A DNA stretch of 64,000 nt from Elysia chlorotica (lineage: Eukaryota; Mollusca; Gastropoda; Plakobranchidae), in assembly GCA_003991915.1 (NCBI GenBank), contig RQTK01000108.1, positions 608,115 through 672,114 of the forward strand, given 5' to 3'. The position numbers were made by a program, and so were the translations under genes. Below the pieces are notes generated by a model, which was given only the letters and a program-made list of their open reading frames with translations, was not told the origin of the DNA and ran no database searches. Positions 52,369 through 63,842 of this stretch are shown here, piece after piece; within the stretch, counting starts at the first letter, position 1, and every line of letters begins with the position of its first letter.

Positions 52369-54628
52369 ATTATTATTATTATTATTATTATTATCATCAT
52401 CATCATTATTATTATTATTATTATTATCATTATTATTATTGTTATTATTATTATTATCGTTGTACGTGTGTGACTGTCCAGGCAGCCAAGACGAAGCAGC
52501 GTATCCGCGAGGAGAACATGCAGGTCACGGTCATCGAGCGCGCCCAGCAGATCCAGGTGCAGGACCAGGAGATCACACGTCGCGAGCGCGAGCTCGACTC
52601 CCAGGTCAAGAAACCGGCCGAGGCGGAGAAGTTCAGGCTGGAGAAATACGCAGAGGCAAACAGGTAATGTAAAAACCTGTCAAAACAGGCTGAAGAACAT
52701 TAATTATAAATACAAGTAATTTTATATATTCCTGTTAAAAATATAAAGCCGTGACAAAATTTTTATTATTTTTGATTAATTTATTATGTTATATATTGCT
52801 GTAAATATTGTAAAATCATAACAAAAAATCCTTAGTTTTATACAATAAGTATTATATATAATAATTATATATCGCTGCAAATAATATAGTCAAAACAAAA
52901 AATCCTGCATATTAATTTAAATGGTCCTTATGTAGTGCTCCAATTTGTAGTCTACTGATCAAACTCTGATGGTTTGATTGAGTTTCCAATGACTGTGTTG
53001 GTGATATTGTTTGTTTACTATGTTCCTTGGTACTGTGTCCTCTGCAGAATGCGTGTCATCATGGAGGCTGAGGCAGAGGCAGAAGCCATCAAGGTAACTT
53101 CATTCAACATTTCTTTCTTTTTTGAAAGTAGGGCTATGATTTGTACAGTACATAGTATCAATGATACCATCTTTCTGCATTTAGATGAAGGGAGATGTTG
53201 ACAAGTGTGTGATAAAGGCATCAAATTCATGTCCATTAAACTACCTAGATAGAAAAATACAAAACTTGCCTAAGTCTGTGAAATTTAAGAATTGTTATTG
53301 TAGTTGATTTAGCATTATGTCGGTTATTTATAAATTTGTCACTTGTTGAAATGGGCAGTTTCAGTGTTAACCTTTTTCCATCACTCTGCCCACTTGTTGA
53401 GTGGAGTAACATGCTATTGTGCCAGCATTTTTTTGCCTTGAACTGCACACTTTCCATTTTGGAATAACAAATAATATTTATTATCCTTGTTATTATCAAA
53501 ATAATGCGCACACAAGGAATTGGCTTTGTATCATGTGATATGAAATGCTTAATGACAAACAATTGTAACCATAAATAACCATGATGTTTGATCGTCCTGC
53601 ACGCAGCTGAAGGGAGAGGCTGAGGCCTTCGCTATTGAGGCCAGGGCCAAGGCCGAGGCTGAGCAGATGGCCAAGAAAGCAGACGCCTGGAAGGACTACC
53701 AGGACGCAGCTATGGTGGACATGGTGTTGGAGACCCTGCCTAAGGTATGCCGGTGTCAGCCGCCCAGGATGCTTGTGATATGAACATACGTGGGGGATCT
53801 AACACAAAGAGTGTAGCTGCAGTCCAGACTCACTCAAGGAATACTTCAATACTGGGTTGAGGCAGAAATGTTAAACAGACTTTAAACTGATGCAATTATT
53901 TCGCATATGATTTGCTTGATATAGGATACTCTTGATCTACTATCTTGCCCTTGGCTTCTATTTGACTATAAAATAGTTATCTGAATTATGAAGGTGAAGT
54001 GGCCTGTTGTTGGATATTATATCAGTGAATGAGCTGCTTGTCATCTTATAGAAAAGAGAGGAATAAACAACTATCTTTTTCTGGCCAAATGAACCAATGT
54101 GTTGTGTTTATCTCCCCCCAGATTGCCGCTGAAATCGCCGCCCCCCTGACCAATGCCAGGAAGGTGACCATGGTGTCCAGCGGGAAGGGTGACGTCGGCG
54201 CCCTCAAACTGACCAATGAGGTGATGGGCATCATGGAGAAACTGCCCAAGGTGGTCGAGAATCTGACCGGAATCAACATCTCTAAGGTGAGTTGGCGGGA
54301 GGGCTCTGTTATACAGTATCACACCACATAATATTGTGGGTATAGAATTGAGAGAATTGAGTAGCACACCTAAGTAGGATTGTCTGCATACATTAATGTT
54401 TTTACTTTTATTGTTATGATGGGCATTGTGGAGAAACTGCCCAACAAGGTTAAGAATCTGACTGGAATCAACATCTCTAAGGTGAGTTGGAGGGAGGGCT
54501 CTGTTTTTTTTTTTCAGGCATTTATATTCAGCATTCTTTAAGGATTAAAAAACTTGCAATGAACATAACTTCATTTCTTTTTTGTCTTACTTATATTCCA
54601 GTCAATGAAGACAACCTCAAGAAATTAA
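36549..54628 (+). CDS. FLOT1: Flotillin-1
   Basis: Exons: 36549-36594, 38276-38351, 41131-41221 (3a) or 42789-42879 (3b), 45748-45891, 46561-46680, 47970-48065 (6a) or 50109-50204 (6b), 52482-52663, 53048-53093, 53607-53744, 54122-54286 and 54602-54628. The product would be about 428 residues if one 156-nt exon is restored; human flotillin-1 has 427. The N-terminal SPFH domain (about 1-160) contains [23 protein letters not shown] and [10 protein letters not shown] Glu-Ala-rich coiled coil ([30 protein letters not shown]) and NLTGINISK near the C terminus follow. Flotillins oligomerise on the inner leaflet and mark cholesterol-rich microdomains. Human Cys34, a palmitoylation site, aligns with Gly35; a Cys-Cys pair is at 17-18. 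The coiled-coil exon between 6 and 52482 is absent, beside the assembly gap. Confidence 0.95.
41131..41221 (+). CDS. FLOT1: FLOT1 alternative exon 3a
   Basis: 91 nt with a TTGGTTAG acceptor and GTGAGT donor, in the same phase as exon 3b. It encodes [20 protein letters not shown] and then [10 protein letters not shown]. It is identical to 3b at 24 of 30 residues. Because 91 is not a multiple of three, including both would shift the frame. Confidence 0.9.
42789..42879 (+). CDS. FLOT1: FLOT1 alternative exon 3b
   Basis: 91 nt with acceptor GTGCGCCAG and donor GTGAGG. It encodes [20 protein letters not shown] and then [10 protein letters not shown]. Same length and phases as 3a, 1.57 kb downstream of it. 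Confidence 0.9.
43350..43515 (+). mobile_element. tRNA-derived SINE, third type
   Basis: A box TGACTCAGTGGTTAGGGCAT and B box GGGTTTGATTCCTGG, then an unrelated body and an AAAAAATAAAA tail. It lies in the intron after exon 3b of FLOT1. Confidence 0.75.
44671..44741. repeat. Perfect 71-bp palindrome (35-bp arms, 1-bp centre)
   Basis: The left arm 44671-44705 and right arm 44707-44741 are exact inverse complements around a single G. The left arm starts GCTGTAATGTTGTAATGGAA. There is no terminal-repeat element structure or coding content. It lies in the intron after exon 3b of FLOT1. Confidence 0.95.
45853..46290 (+). repeat. 91-94-bp tandem repeat copying the FLOT1 exon 4 donor
   Basis: Five units start with GGCCACC at 45853, 45947, 46038, 46132 and 46223. 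The first is the real 3' end of exon 4 with its donor. The other four repeat the last 38-39 exon bases, a GAGGTAATA donor, and the same intron bases. All four downstream donors look usable by sequence. Confidence 0.95.
47970..48065 (+). CDS. FLOT1: FLOT1 alternative exon 6a
   Basis: 96 nt in phase 0-0 with acceptor CATCCTCAG and donor GTGATG. It encodes [20 protein letters not shown] and then [12 protein letters not shown], the join between the SPFH domain and the coiled coil. Confidence 0.9.
48218..48460. mobile_element. Diverged MITE copy
   Basis: Starts GTGAGGCAACCTGGGCAAAT and shares AAAAGCATCAAATGCAC with the element at 26503-26756. The far inverted repeat is not recognisable. It lies between FLOT1 exons 6a and 6b. 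Confidence 0.6.
49905..50098. repeat. (CT)n tract directly upstream of FLOT1 exon 6b
   Basis: CT-rich tract with a pure core near 49983-50058, ending about 10 bp before the exon 6b acceptor. It therefore serves as an unusually long polypyrimidine tract. Length change here could alter exon 6b use (inference). Confidence 0.92.
50109..50204 (+). CDS. FLOT1: FLOT1 alternative exon 6b
   Basis: 96 nt in phase 0-0 with acceptor TTTGAAG and donor GTAGTA. It encodes [20 protein letters not shown] and then [12 protein letters not shown]. It is identical to 6a at 23 of 32 residues. It adds a Cys and changes charge in the first heptads. Confidence 0.9.
50358..50552. repeat. 43-bp tandem repeat, about 4.5 copies
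   Basis: Units begin TAGTTACAAGCTATGTG at 50358, 50401, 50444, 50487 and 50531, and are nearly identical, which suggests recent expansion. Confidence 0.95.
50560..52180. other. FLOT1 intron sequence, expected exon not found
   Basis: AT-rich DNA where the 156-nt exon for residues about 192-243 should lie. I see no Glu/Ala/Lys-rich open stretch flanked by AG and GT here. Confidence 0.6.
52190..52460. repeat. (AAT)n/(ATT)n repeat with assembly gap
   Basis: AAT triplets, 53 Ns at 52266-52318, AAT triplets again, then ATT triplets to just before the next exon. The AAT-to-ATT switch could fold into a hairpin and may explain the gap. The true gap size is unknown. Confidence 0.95.
54413..54504 (+). 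pseudogene. Partial duplicate of FLOT1 exon 11 end with donor
   Basis: Repeats about 54220-54310: the last 22 codons of exon 11, GTGAGTTGG and the following intron bases. It is still open (NLTGINISK retained) but has no acceptor AG in front, so it cannot be a normal internal exon. Confidence 0.88.
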
Positions 54629-55905
54629 GCGGTTTTCAACGTTCTGGACTGGAGCAGCTATAGACGTACCTGATCATAGATTTTCGGAATTGGGCAAGGA
54701 AAAGGCCTTGAAAAAAGGACTGTAAGAGTAACAAAGATGCTCTTGCAGAAGAACAAATAAGGTTTTACTTATTTATGGGAAAATGTAAACTTTGTGTTAC
54801 ATTGTTTTTTTAAAGATTAATTTGTATTAAGTAATGAGAGATGTCAAATGTGATTTATAGCACAAGTTGAGGCTCAAATTTTACACACATTTTTATTGCT
54901 ATGTACTTTTTGTTTGTTTGTCCAGTTATTACCTCTCCCCATTTTCCTTGCATGCAATATGAAAAAAGAATTCAAGGTGTAAATATAATTATATTAATTA
55001 AAAGAACAACTTTTATATCTCATATTCACCAGTGTATGTTGTGAACATTTATTTAATTTTTTTTTAAAATTTTGACTTATTTAAAACTATGAAATTGTTC
55101 CCAATGTTTAAATGGCTTAAAAAAAATATTTAAAAAATGTTGTGTCAGTACCTTCTCTTGTGCAGGTCTAATACAGTCTTTATTCAATAATGAACTGGAG
55201 AATGGTAGTGGAAATGTACCATTCACACTCAAGAACAGGAAACAATGGTAATTTAAAAACTTGATGTGGAAAAAAATTTCAAGAAAATTGTACTGGGATG
55301 CACTGAGTCATTAATTTCCTTGAGCCTCAAAAATCAATGTTCAGAAAGATCAGTTTTTTTTTTTATTATAAAAAGAAGAAACATGGGCAACATTTAACAC
55401 TGTAAGTATTCATTTGTTTGTTTTATTTTCTGCTTCAGAGCAATTTTGCAGGCCTCACCCCAAATTCTTGTGTTTATTATTGAGACTGTATTATTATCTG
55501 TAGTCCCCAATTTGTTGTTGTTGTTGATGTAATTTGTTTTAAAATGCACTTAGATGACAGCCATACTATTTTCTTATTGTTAAATAATAGGAATGTTATT
55601 TTAGAAATTGATGTGAGGAAAGCAGTTCTTTTGTTCTCTCCCTCTACATCTCCATCTGCAATGTTAGTGATTTTGTTATTGTTGTTGTTTTGCATGACTT
55701 ATAATGAGCCAGTGTTTATTTACAATTATCCTAATTGCTGTAATTTTTTTTTACTACAGCTTATCTTTAACCAATCTGAATTACTTTGAGTATGACGTTT
55801 CATTTTTCTTTTTCATTAGAATAATTGCACACTTAGAAACACAATTAATTTTCTCATTTATTTTTAGTAACTTGAATTTTTGTTGTTGTATTAAAAATTA
55901 TTTTC

Positions 55906-55911
55906 AATAAA
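55906..55911 (+). promoter_or_regulatory. Candidate FLOT1 poly(A) signal
   Basis: AATAAA about 1.28 kb past the FLOT1 stop, followed at once by a genomic run of A. It would imply a long 3' UTR. The A run itself makes cDNA mispriming likely, so 3' ends mapped here need care. Confidence 0.4.
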
Positions 55912-55924
55912 AAAAAAAAAAAAA

Positions 55925-58900
55925 AGAAAATTTGACATCAGAGGTCATTTTTTTTTTTAGTATATTTATTTTGTCTCTGAAGATAATCAATGATCACACC
56001 TATGTAAAATTGGATTTTTGTTTGTCTTAGCTGGTCATAAAACCTGCCTTACTTGACTTTTCAAAATCTCTCGTCATCATCTGTTTTATCTTTTGCCATA
56101 ATTATTGGAGCCGAAATGTTGGAAAACTAAAATATCTCGTTTTTTTTTCCAGTGAATGCTATGAAAGAAAAATACTTACCTCCCCTTAAAACAATCTTTT
56201 CTTTTAAACAAAAATAGAAGGCAACAAAAGAAGGGAAGCTATTGTAATTTGAGAAACTTTGTAACAGTTACTTTTACTCTTCTATTTATGCGCTTAAATT
56301 GCTAATTTGTTTTGCTTTAGTAAAAGTTTGTTGCCTTATCTATCATGATCATTTTGGTAGTTTTACATGATGTGTGGTGTCTACATTTAAATGTTCATCA
56401 GAACTATGGTTCATGTAGTTGCTGTTTCTGTGTATTTTTGTGTTTCCATTTGTTCATTTTATCATCAGACTGTATTAAACTATACGCATTTTACTCATTA
56501 TTGCTACTCATTACAAACAGTTACTCGTTTTTTATTGGATTACTTATAAAACTTTTACTTAAAAATTAGACAATATTATAATACTTTAAACTCACACTAG
56601 GGGAAAATATGAAAACATATACACATAACGATTAGGTTGCCTATTTTTTCCTTACATCTTACAATTATCATTCCAGAGAGAACCTGAATTTGTCAACATT
56701 AGACTACAAGTAATGAAAAATTAATGTGTACACACATTAACTAGCGAGAAAGTTATCATTGACATGTGATTTGGCATGGCTTAAACAAGTTGATGACTGT
56801 TTCTGGACTGTATAATTAACGATACAACAACACTGTAAAAGAATATCACTATAGTGTTATAAAAAATATTTTGTGCATTTCATGCTTTGGTTATAGTTAT
56901 AGAGAAAAAAAAGTAACATGAATGCAACATTTCTTGAGTAAAAATCCTGTTTTTATAGCAAAGGCCAACCATGAATTAAATACTCTCAAATGAATATACA
57001 GAGTTACAAAGTAGCAGTATAATTTGTTCCCAAAAGCCTTTTTGTTTTGTGAATTTTAAGTTATTATATATACCCACGAGTATACTTGTATGGATTATTT
57101 GTATATTTACATCTTTTTTATTATTAAACTTTCACCATCATTGTGTTACTGGTCTTATGACTTTATATTTGTTCCATGTCAAGTTGTTTGGAGAAAGAAC
57201 TAAAACATAAAAGGTGCTTACAAGCGATGTTAAGGTTTATTTAGATAAAAAAAATTAGACTAGAAAAAAGGGCAACCCCTTAATTCTAGGTTTATGGGGA
57301 ATACAGCTTGTGTATAAAACACATAAAAGTGAATCTTGGTACACTTGGAAAACTTTTGTAGGATGAAATGTTAATAACCTGTTTAAAGCATTTTGCGAGA
57401 GGACTAATTTAACCATGATTTAGGGAAACCTGTAAATGCCAGTTCTATGATGCATCATTAGGAGCAGTAGGTGAAAAATTAATTAAGTACAACTCTTTCC
57501 TTTATAATTCATTTATTCATTATTACAATGGAGTTATAAGTGAAAAGGAATGTATACAGTACCTAGGATATATTTCGCTGTGAATTAAAAACTTTACATA
57601 TATGCATGTTGTATCAACAAGTCAAGACGTAAGATCAAAACGCCATCAAATGGAAGACAAACAAAATGTAATTGATGGATAAGGAATTCTTATGTCGTAC
57701 TAGAACCTCTTGTATTTTCATCTGGTGCAAAGCACAATTTTTTTGTATATGTGTAAAAAATTAAGTTTTAAGTACATGTACATGTATAGTGCAGCTCTAG
57801 TAATCACAAAATTTACATTTTTGGTATTCTTAGTAACTTAGAGCTGGACTTAACATACTTTTGTAAATTGTGTGCTTTGCAAATTGTTCATGACAACTCA
57901 AAGAGACACAAATGCACAAAGAAATGAAGCTTTAAGAGTTCAGACAGATTGATGTCGCTAAAATTAATCATGCTCCGATTCAATTATTCTGTAAAAGGAG
58001 AGAGATGTTAGCTCTCTCATAGTCAACACCGACGTCCCACAGCAAGATACCGGGGACTTGACGGATCACATTGTAATTCCACTGATCGAATCAGTGTACG
58101 GAATAAACAAGGAGGCTGGACTAACGCTAGAAGTAAAAAAATACATCAAACTTTAAAGTTTGTGTCATATTTAATGCAAGCAAATATATCGTGATACAAA
58201 AACCCAACTAAAAGAGAAGCCTAAAGATTAAATCTTCTGTGATTGAAAGTAGTTAAGGGCAAAACATTTAAGTGTCAACCAGGACGGTTTTATCTGCATA
58301 ATTAGCTGTGTAGATTAGAGGAAGCAAAATCTTCGGAGTAGGATAATGCCACATGACAACTTTATCCCACCAATGTTTCTGCCCATAAAATGGTTTGTCT
58401 CCTCTTTTTCTGTACACCATGATTTTAAACTAGAGTCAATCATATCCCTTAGATTATATGAAAAAAGAACATTAAAAAAGTATATCAATAGTAGTTACAT
58501 TGTAGATATATCTTTACAATTGCATCAAGCAGCAGGGCACTAATGGTTTTGTGTCAAAGATGAATTATTTTACAAAGTCCAAACCATCACTACATGTAAC
58601 TGGCTGTACATTAATCTACAAAATACAAGCAATACAAGATGACAATAACAGTGCAGCACTGTTAAACGATAGGCCGTTATTATTATAATATAAATAACTA
58701 AGATAATTATGCATGTAGCTTTAAAATTCATCATTAAAATTTAAAATTGAAAGAACATAATTATCAAGAGCTGAAAAGCTCAAACATGTTATCTGAGAAA
58801 CGTCACAGTGTATTGCAGTATGTATTGTAATCTCACACACAAAATAACAGCCAAAGCAAGCCATGCAAATCCATTAGTGTTAAGTTGGAAGTTTGGCCGG

Positions 58901-61142
58901 AACACATGACATTAATGAAAAAATTAATATGAAGAGAATGTTTCAAATAGATAGACTTTTCTTTATGAATACATCTTAATCAAGTGTGAAAATCTTTGAG
59001 TCTGGACTATCAACTTCAAAACCAGTACCAGATTGCCCAAATCAGTCACCCCTCTTCGAGTTTTTTCTGTTACTTGTTAAGGTTGGCAGGAAGGTGTAAA
59101 AAAAAAAGAGCTAAAAAATCCCCAACTAATTGGGGTATCAGTCCTGCCATAGAAGGCGTCACTTCAAACCCATCCGTTCTCAGCAGGCAACTCCCTATTA
59201 CTGAATTGAAAATACTTGTCAAATCTTGGGTTAAACAAAAGGATGAAAATAATTGTTTTGTGTAGTAAAAAAACACATGGTATTTAGCATAAAGAAGAGG
59301 CATAAATACTAATAGTTGAAATGATTTTCTTTACGTGTAAATGTAAATGTAATAATATGAACCACAACAACTAAATCTGCCAATTCTATTCCTGGCGAGA
59401 ATGACATTCTTAAAAAAACAAAATTATCAAAAGTTGATGTACCATATTTGCAGGTTAGTGTTGTCCACGAGGATCTGATTCTAAGCTACTGCAAAAAATG
59501 TTGTTATCACAGAATCGATACAGAAAAAAGTAATAAATATCACAAGTTACTGTATGGTCATCAAAAGTTACAGCTTTATTTAATACAATGTCTTTGGTAC
59601 TAAAACTCTCTCTAAAAATATAAATTTGAATATCACTGGTTTTTACAAAGGCTTAACTTTTATGAATTATGGCAAAATAGCTTTAGTTTCATGTTTCAGT
59701 TTTCCCAAGAGGGATCAATAAGTAAATCTTATCTTTTTAAAAACACATTTTGTTTCACATCGTCACAAACTTAAGTCAAGAGATGAATCTAATACATCTT
59801 TGAATACATGTTTGGGTTTATTCGTTGCCTCTGGTGTAAAGTTTATAGCAATTAGCATAGCTTATGGCATGAAACATGTGGAGATTAGTTTTTGTAACAC
59901 AAGTTACACCCAATATGAAGGCTTCTGATTTATCATGCTCAAACGTCTCATTGTTACTGCAAGTGGAAAACCGTAGGATTGCTAATATTTCACATTTGAG
60001 AACATCACTTTTCAAGTAAAATGTGTACTCAAAATAATATTCATGATATTTAAAGATGTGTAAAAAAATAACCTCAATAAATACTGAGTGGAGGAGGGAA
60101 TGATAAGCAAAAGTTTTTAAATTTATATAATTCAATTCTAAATAAATAATGTAATATCAGAATATGGTATGAAAAAATGCATGCGCACACACACACACAA
60201 ATGATGGCCACAACAATGACAAATTATTTGTAAATGTAAATGACAGAAAGACGCATTATTTTACATTACTATAGTAGAATATAATTATTGTATATCACAT
60301 GGTATGTCATTGATTTTTTGTTCTTTATCACGTGGGTATGGGCGGATAACAAGGATCAACAAGATGGACGTATATTCTCTCTTTCAATTTGCATAGATCA
60401 TCATTGCAATCAAGCAGCTTGAATATGATGAATTGCAAAGTATTTGACTGTTGAGAGACAAAACTATGATGCCTTTGAAAGAACTCAAGGAAAACAAAAT
60501 TAATCCTCTTCGTTTATTTCTGTTTCAGCTCCTAATGATGAATGGAAATATGGCTAGAGCTAAAAGAAAATATTATAAGATGTGCAAAATGGCGTTCAAT
60601 TTAATAAAACTACCAAAACAGTAGGAGCTAGTATAAGTTCATTGGCGTTTTTTTCTTCTTTCAAATTTTAATACTGTATTTTGAAAAGAAGGAAAGGAAC
60701 AACAACAAAAATCAATCCCAAAATCCTGTTAAGCTTGAAAAGTGATTACATTTCTATGAAAGAAACTAGGAATATAATTATTTTAATATTTTTTTTCTTT
60801 TTTTTTTGTCTCTACATCCTATTTAATCCATTTGATGTCTTCGTGCTATTTAAATCTTTAGCACAGTTTTGTGTGTACTCAGGATGCTGAGTGTGTCAGA
60901 GAAGGGTCCCCTGAATTTATCCCAGCATTGAAGTTGTCAACTGCCTTCTTAAGATGAGACGCTGACAGGTAAACGTAATTGTAAAGGTAAAGGACGTTGA
61001 GTTGTTGCTTAACTTCCAACGTCAACACCATTTAGGCTGTTCTGTGGTTTGGCCTAAAGAACGCCCAGAATCAACCAATCAATTGCTACCCATTGCTGTG
61101 TGCGGTTGACTAAATCTGCTCTTTCCCCTCTTTCTGTGGAAA
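55925..61142. other. Intergenic, no gene seen
   Basis: AT-rich DNA between FLOT1 and the convergent Ser/Arg-rich gene. A short patch of higher GC at 58020-58140 and another at 60960-61100 stand out but match nothing I recognise. The latter may be 3' UTR of the minus-strand gene. Confidence 0.5.
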
Positions 61143-63842
61143 TCACCAGTAGGAGGATCCGAACTCGCGCTGCTTTCCCTTGGTCTTGCGGAGCTCTCCC
61201 TTCAGAGTGCCGAGCATCTTCTTGGTGAGTCGGCTGATGTCCTGCGACAGACTGAGACTCCGGTCCAGGCCCAGCTCCCTCTCGTCCCCAGACTGGACAG
61301 GGACGGCGGAGAAATGTGGACAGTTGGTTGGTAGGTTAAATGATTGATTAACTACCACAGTCATCGACTAATAATTCTACATTCTCTCATACAAAGACAA
61401 AGTGGGGATACCAGGCGTAGAGATAAGTGCAATGAACGAGAGTATATAACTACAAACGAACATGTTTAAATTTGGAAAATTAACATTGATGAAGGTATCG
61501 AAAGCGCATTGTAACAATTAATGTATTCCAAATTTGACAAAATATTATTTCAATTTGTCAATTTTAGCAACGAGTCATCAACATTAAAGTCTGAAGCCCA
61601 GTCTGAAGCCCAGGTTAAGCTCAATCAATAAACACATTTTATATTTTTCATAGTTGATTCCGATACATTCTGTCTATGCCTATGAAATTTGAAAAAAAAA
61701 GTTTTTCTAACTTTCTTATTACAAACGTTGATGTTAGTTGAAAGAGGCACATGTCCCCTGTTTTAAAAATTCAACACTCCACAATATTGATCATTTAAAA
61801 GTTTAGGTCAGCTTGACTTGAGCGTAATGGCTGAAGAGTTTTGTTTGAGTGCGGGGAATGAGCGTGTTTTTAAACCACAAGGGCAATGAGTTGGAGTGGT
61901 TATACTGGAGTTTCAAGTCTATTTAAATTGATCCATTGATGTCAAAAGTATTAACATCTGCAAAAATCTACTTTTCAGAATGCTTTATAGTCATACCCTA
62001 CAGCATGAAATTTTATTCCTTTCAAAATGAATTGAGAAAATCAAGACATTACAACTGAAAGTATCAATTTCGAGTTAAGGATATTAATCAGGTGTTTGTC
62101 TTTCAAAAAACTAATTTAAAAATACCAGAAATTTTTTGTCTCATTCATGCCCCCTACCTGTTCACTTTGAGAATCACTGCTGTAACGTCTGCTGCTTCTA
62201 TACTTTGACCTTGACTTTGGCCTTGAACGACCTCGAGACATGCTTCGACTTCTGCACAAAGTCAAACAAAAATATAGAAAATAAGATTTAAAGAATAGAA
62301 AAAATAGTGACAATAAAAAGATATCTTTATCTTTTATGTATAACAGATAAAGAATATAATTAAAAACTGATTTGCAGCTCTATGTTTCACAGGGAATCGA
62401 GAGGCTTAAAATAAAATAAAAGAAAGAACTGTGGGCCAGAACGAAGCAAACCCCCATCAAGACAGAGATCAAAAAGCGTAAATGGGGTTGGATAGGCCAC
62501 ACACTTCAAAAGCCTGTATCCAACATCACAAGGCAAGCCCTGGAGTGGAATCCCCAAGGAAAAAGAAAGGTCGGCCGTCCAAAGCAGACTTGGCGGAGAA
62601 GCACCGACGCAGAGATAAAAGTTGCCGGTACCACATGGGCCGAGCTGAAGAGGACTAGTCAAAACCGAATCCAGTGGAGGGTAGTTGTTCCACAAGTAAT
62701 CAAGAGGCTTTACCTACTACAAACTAATCGAAAATTGATTCTGTTGTCTTTTATTTCTAATTCTAAGAAGTATCATTAAAAATGATTAAAAAGTTGATTA
62801 CAAATACATACAAAAATGAGAGGAAAGAATAAACACAGGATACACTAACAAGTGAGAAGACATCATCAAAGCAGAGCAAAACACATGCTAACCTGGGCCT
62901 GCTCTTCTCGTCCTCTGAATCACTGAGACTCGTGTACTCCCTCACTCGGTACCGCGAGTGAGAGTGCGACCTTCCAACAGACCTCGACCTGCCTCTCACT
63001 GGACTCGCATTTCTACAGGAAAAACAGCAAAACAAAACAAAAATCTAAAATAGTTATTACTATAGACTGGATAGGAATTATCTCTTCGTACATTACAGTC
63101 GAAAGATCAAAATAGACGCAGAAATAAAATAAGAAAATTAAAGAGCAGAATTTAGATTCTTAGAAACTAAAAATGTTTCAGTGAGGATCCCTCTTTTGCA
63201 TAATTACAGTTCATAATGCTGAAAACTGTTAGGGTTATGTTTCTTAACCTAAAAACACCCCAACAAAAAACAACGAAACAAGCCTTCTCCTAAGGAGTAA
63301 TATAATATTTCTTGATCAGTTTTATTTCCTTAAGTTTCCACCATTCCAGCTAAGGTCCGAACTGCAGACTTCCCGCTTTCAGTCTAGAGCACTAACTGGT
63401 TGAGCTGTTGTGTCCTAAACAATCATAACAAACTTAATTTTATGAATAAGACTGGGTTAGGTAGGGAAAAAAATAGGTTACATTCTGAATTATCTTTTTT
63501 GACTTAAAAAAAAATGACAACAAATGAACTAAAAAAAAACAGCAAAACGAAAAAGAATAATGACAACACAACAACACATCCAGTTATATTGATCTTCATC
63601 CAGGAAACGTATGATTTCACAAATGATAAAAAAGGACTATTTTATTAAAAACAAGAAAAAAAACATATTTCCATCTAACAGAAAAGAAGAGCAAAAAAAA
63701 AAGACCTACATAAAGAGAGCAGTGACACTCACCTGGCATAAGAAGGTGCACGTGTGGTGGGTGGAGTCTGGCCGATGTGAGTGTAGTTGGCGTGCGTGTG
63801 AGAGCTGGAGGTACCGCACATTGGGCAGGTCGCCGAGGCAGT
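61143..63842 (-). CDS. Ser/Arg-rich protein, 3' part of gene (unrecognised)
   Basis: Four in-frame exons on the minus strand with GT-AG borders: 63733-63842, 62893-63012, 62158-62251 and 61143-61292 (stop at 61143). They give the last 157 residues; the 5' end lies beyond the window. In order they show CPMCGTSSSHTH, an RS-rich stretch (RGRSRSVGRSHSHSRYR, RSMSRGRSRPKSRSKYRSS) with acidic SDSEDE, and a compact helical-looking tail (ISRLTKKMLGTLKGELRKTK) ending in GSSYW. The RS content suggests a nuclear or splicing-related, or centrosomal, protein, but I do not recognise the family and assign no function. Phases agree across all three junctions, so the model is sound even though the identity is not. 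Confidence 0.75.
62408..62740 (+). mobile_element. LINE ORF2 C-terminal fragment
   Basis: Open plus-strand frame without a start codon, containing KKRKWGWIGHTLQK, ALEWNPQGKRKVGRPKQTWR and TTWAELKRTSQNRIQWR. This is the conserved C-terminal signature of RTE-like LINE proteins. It is inserted in an intron of the Ser/Arg-rich gene, opposite to it, and is strongly 5'-truncated. Confidence 0.85.
63335..63420 (-). mobile_element. tRNA-derived SINE head
   Basis: The minus strand shows AGCTCAACCAGTTAGTGCTC (A box) and GCAGTTCGGACC (B box) about 40 bp apart, followed by an AT-rich stretch. It lies in an intron of the Ser/Arg-rich gene. Confidence 0.55.
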
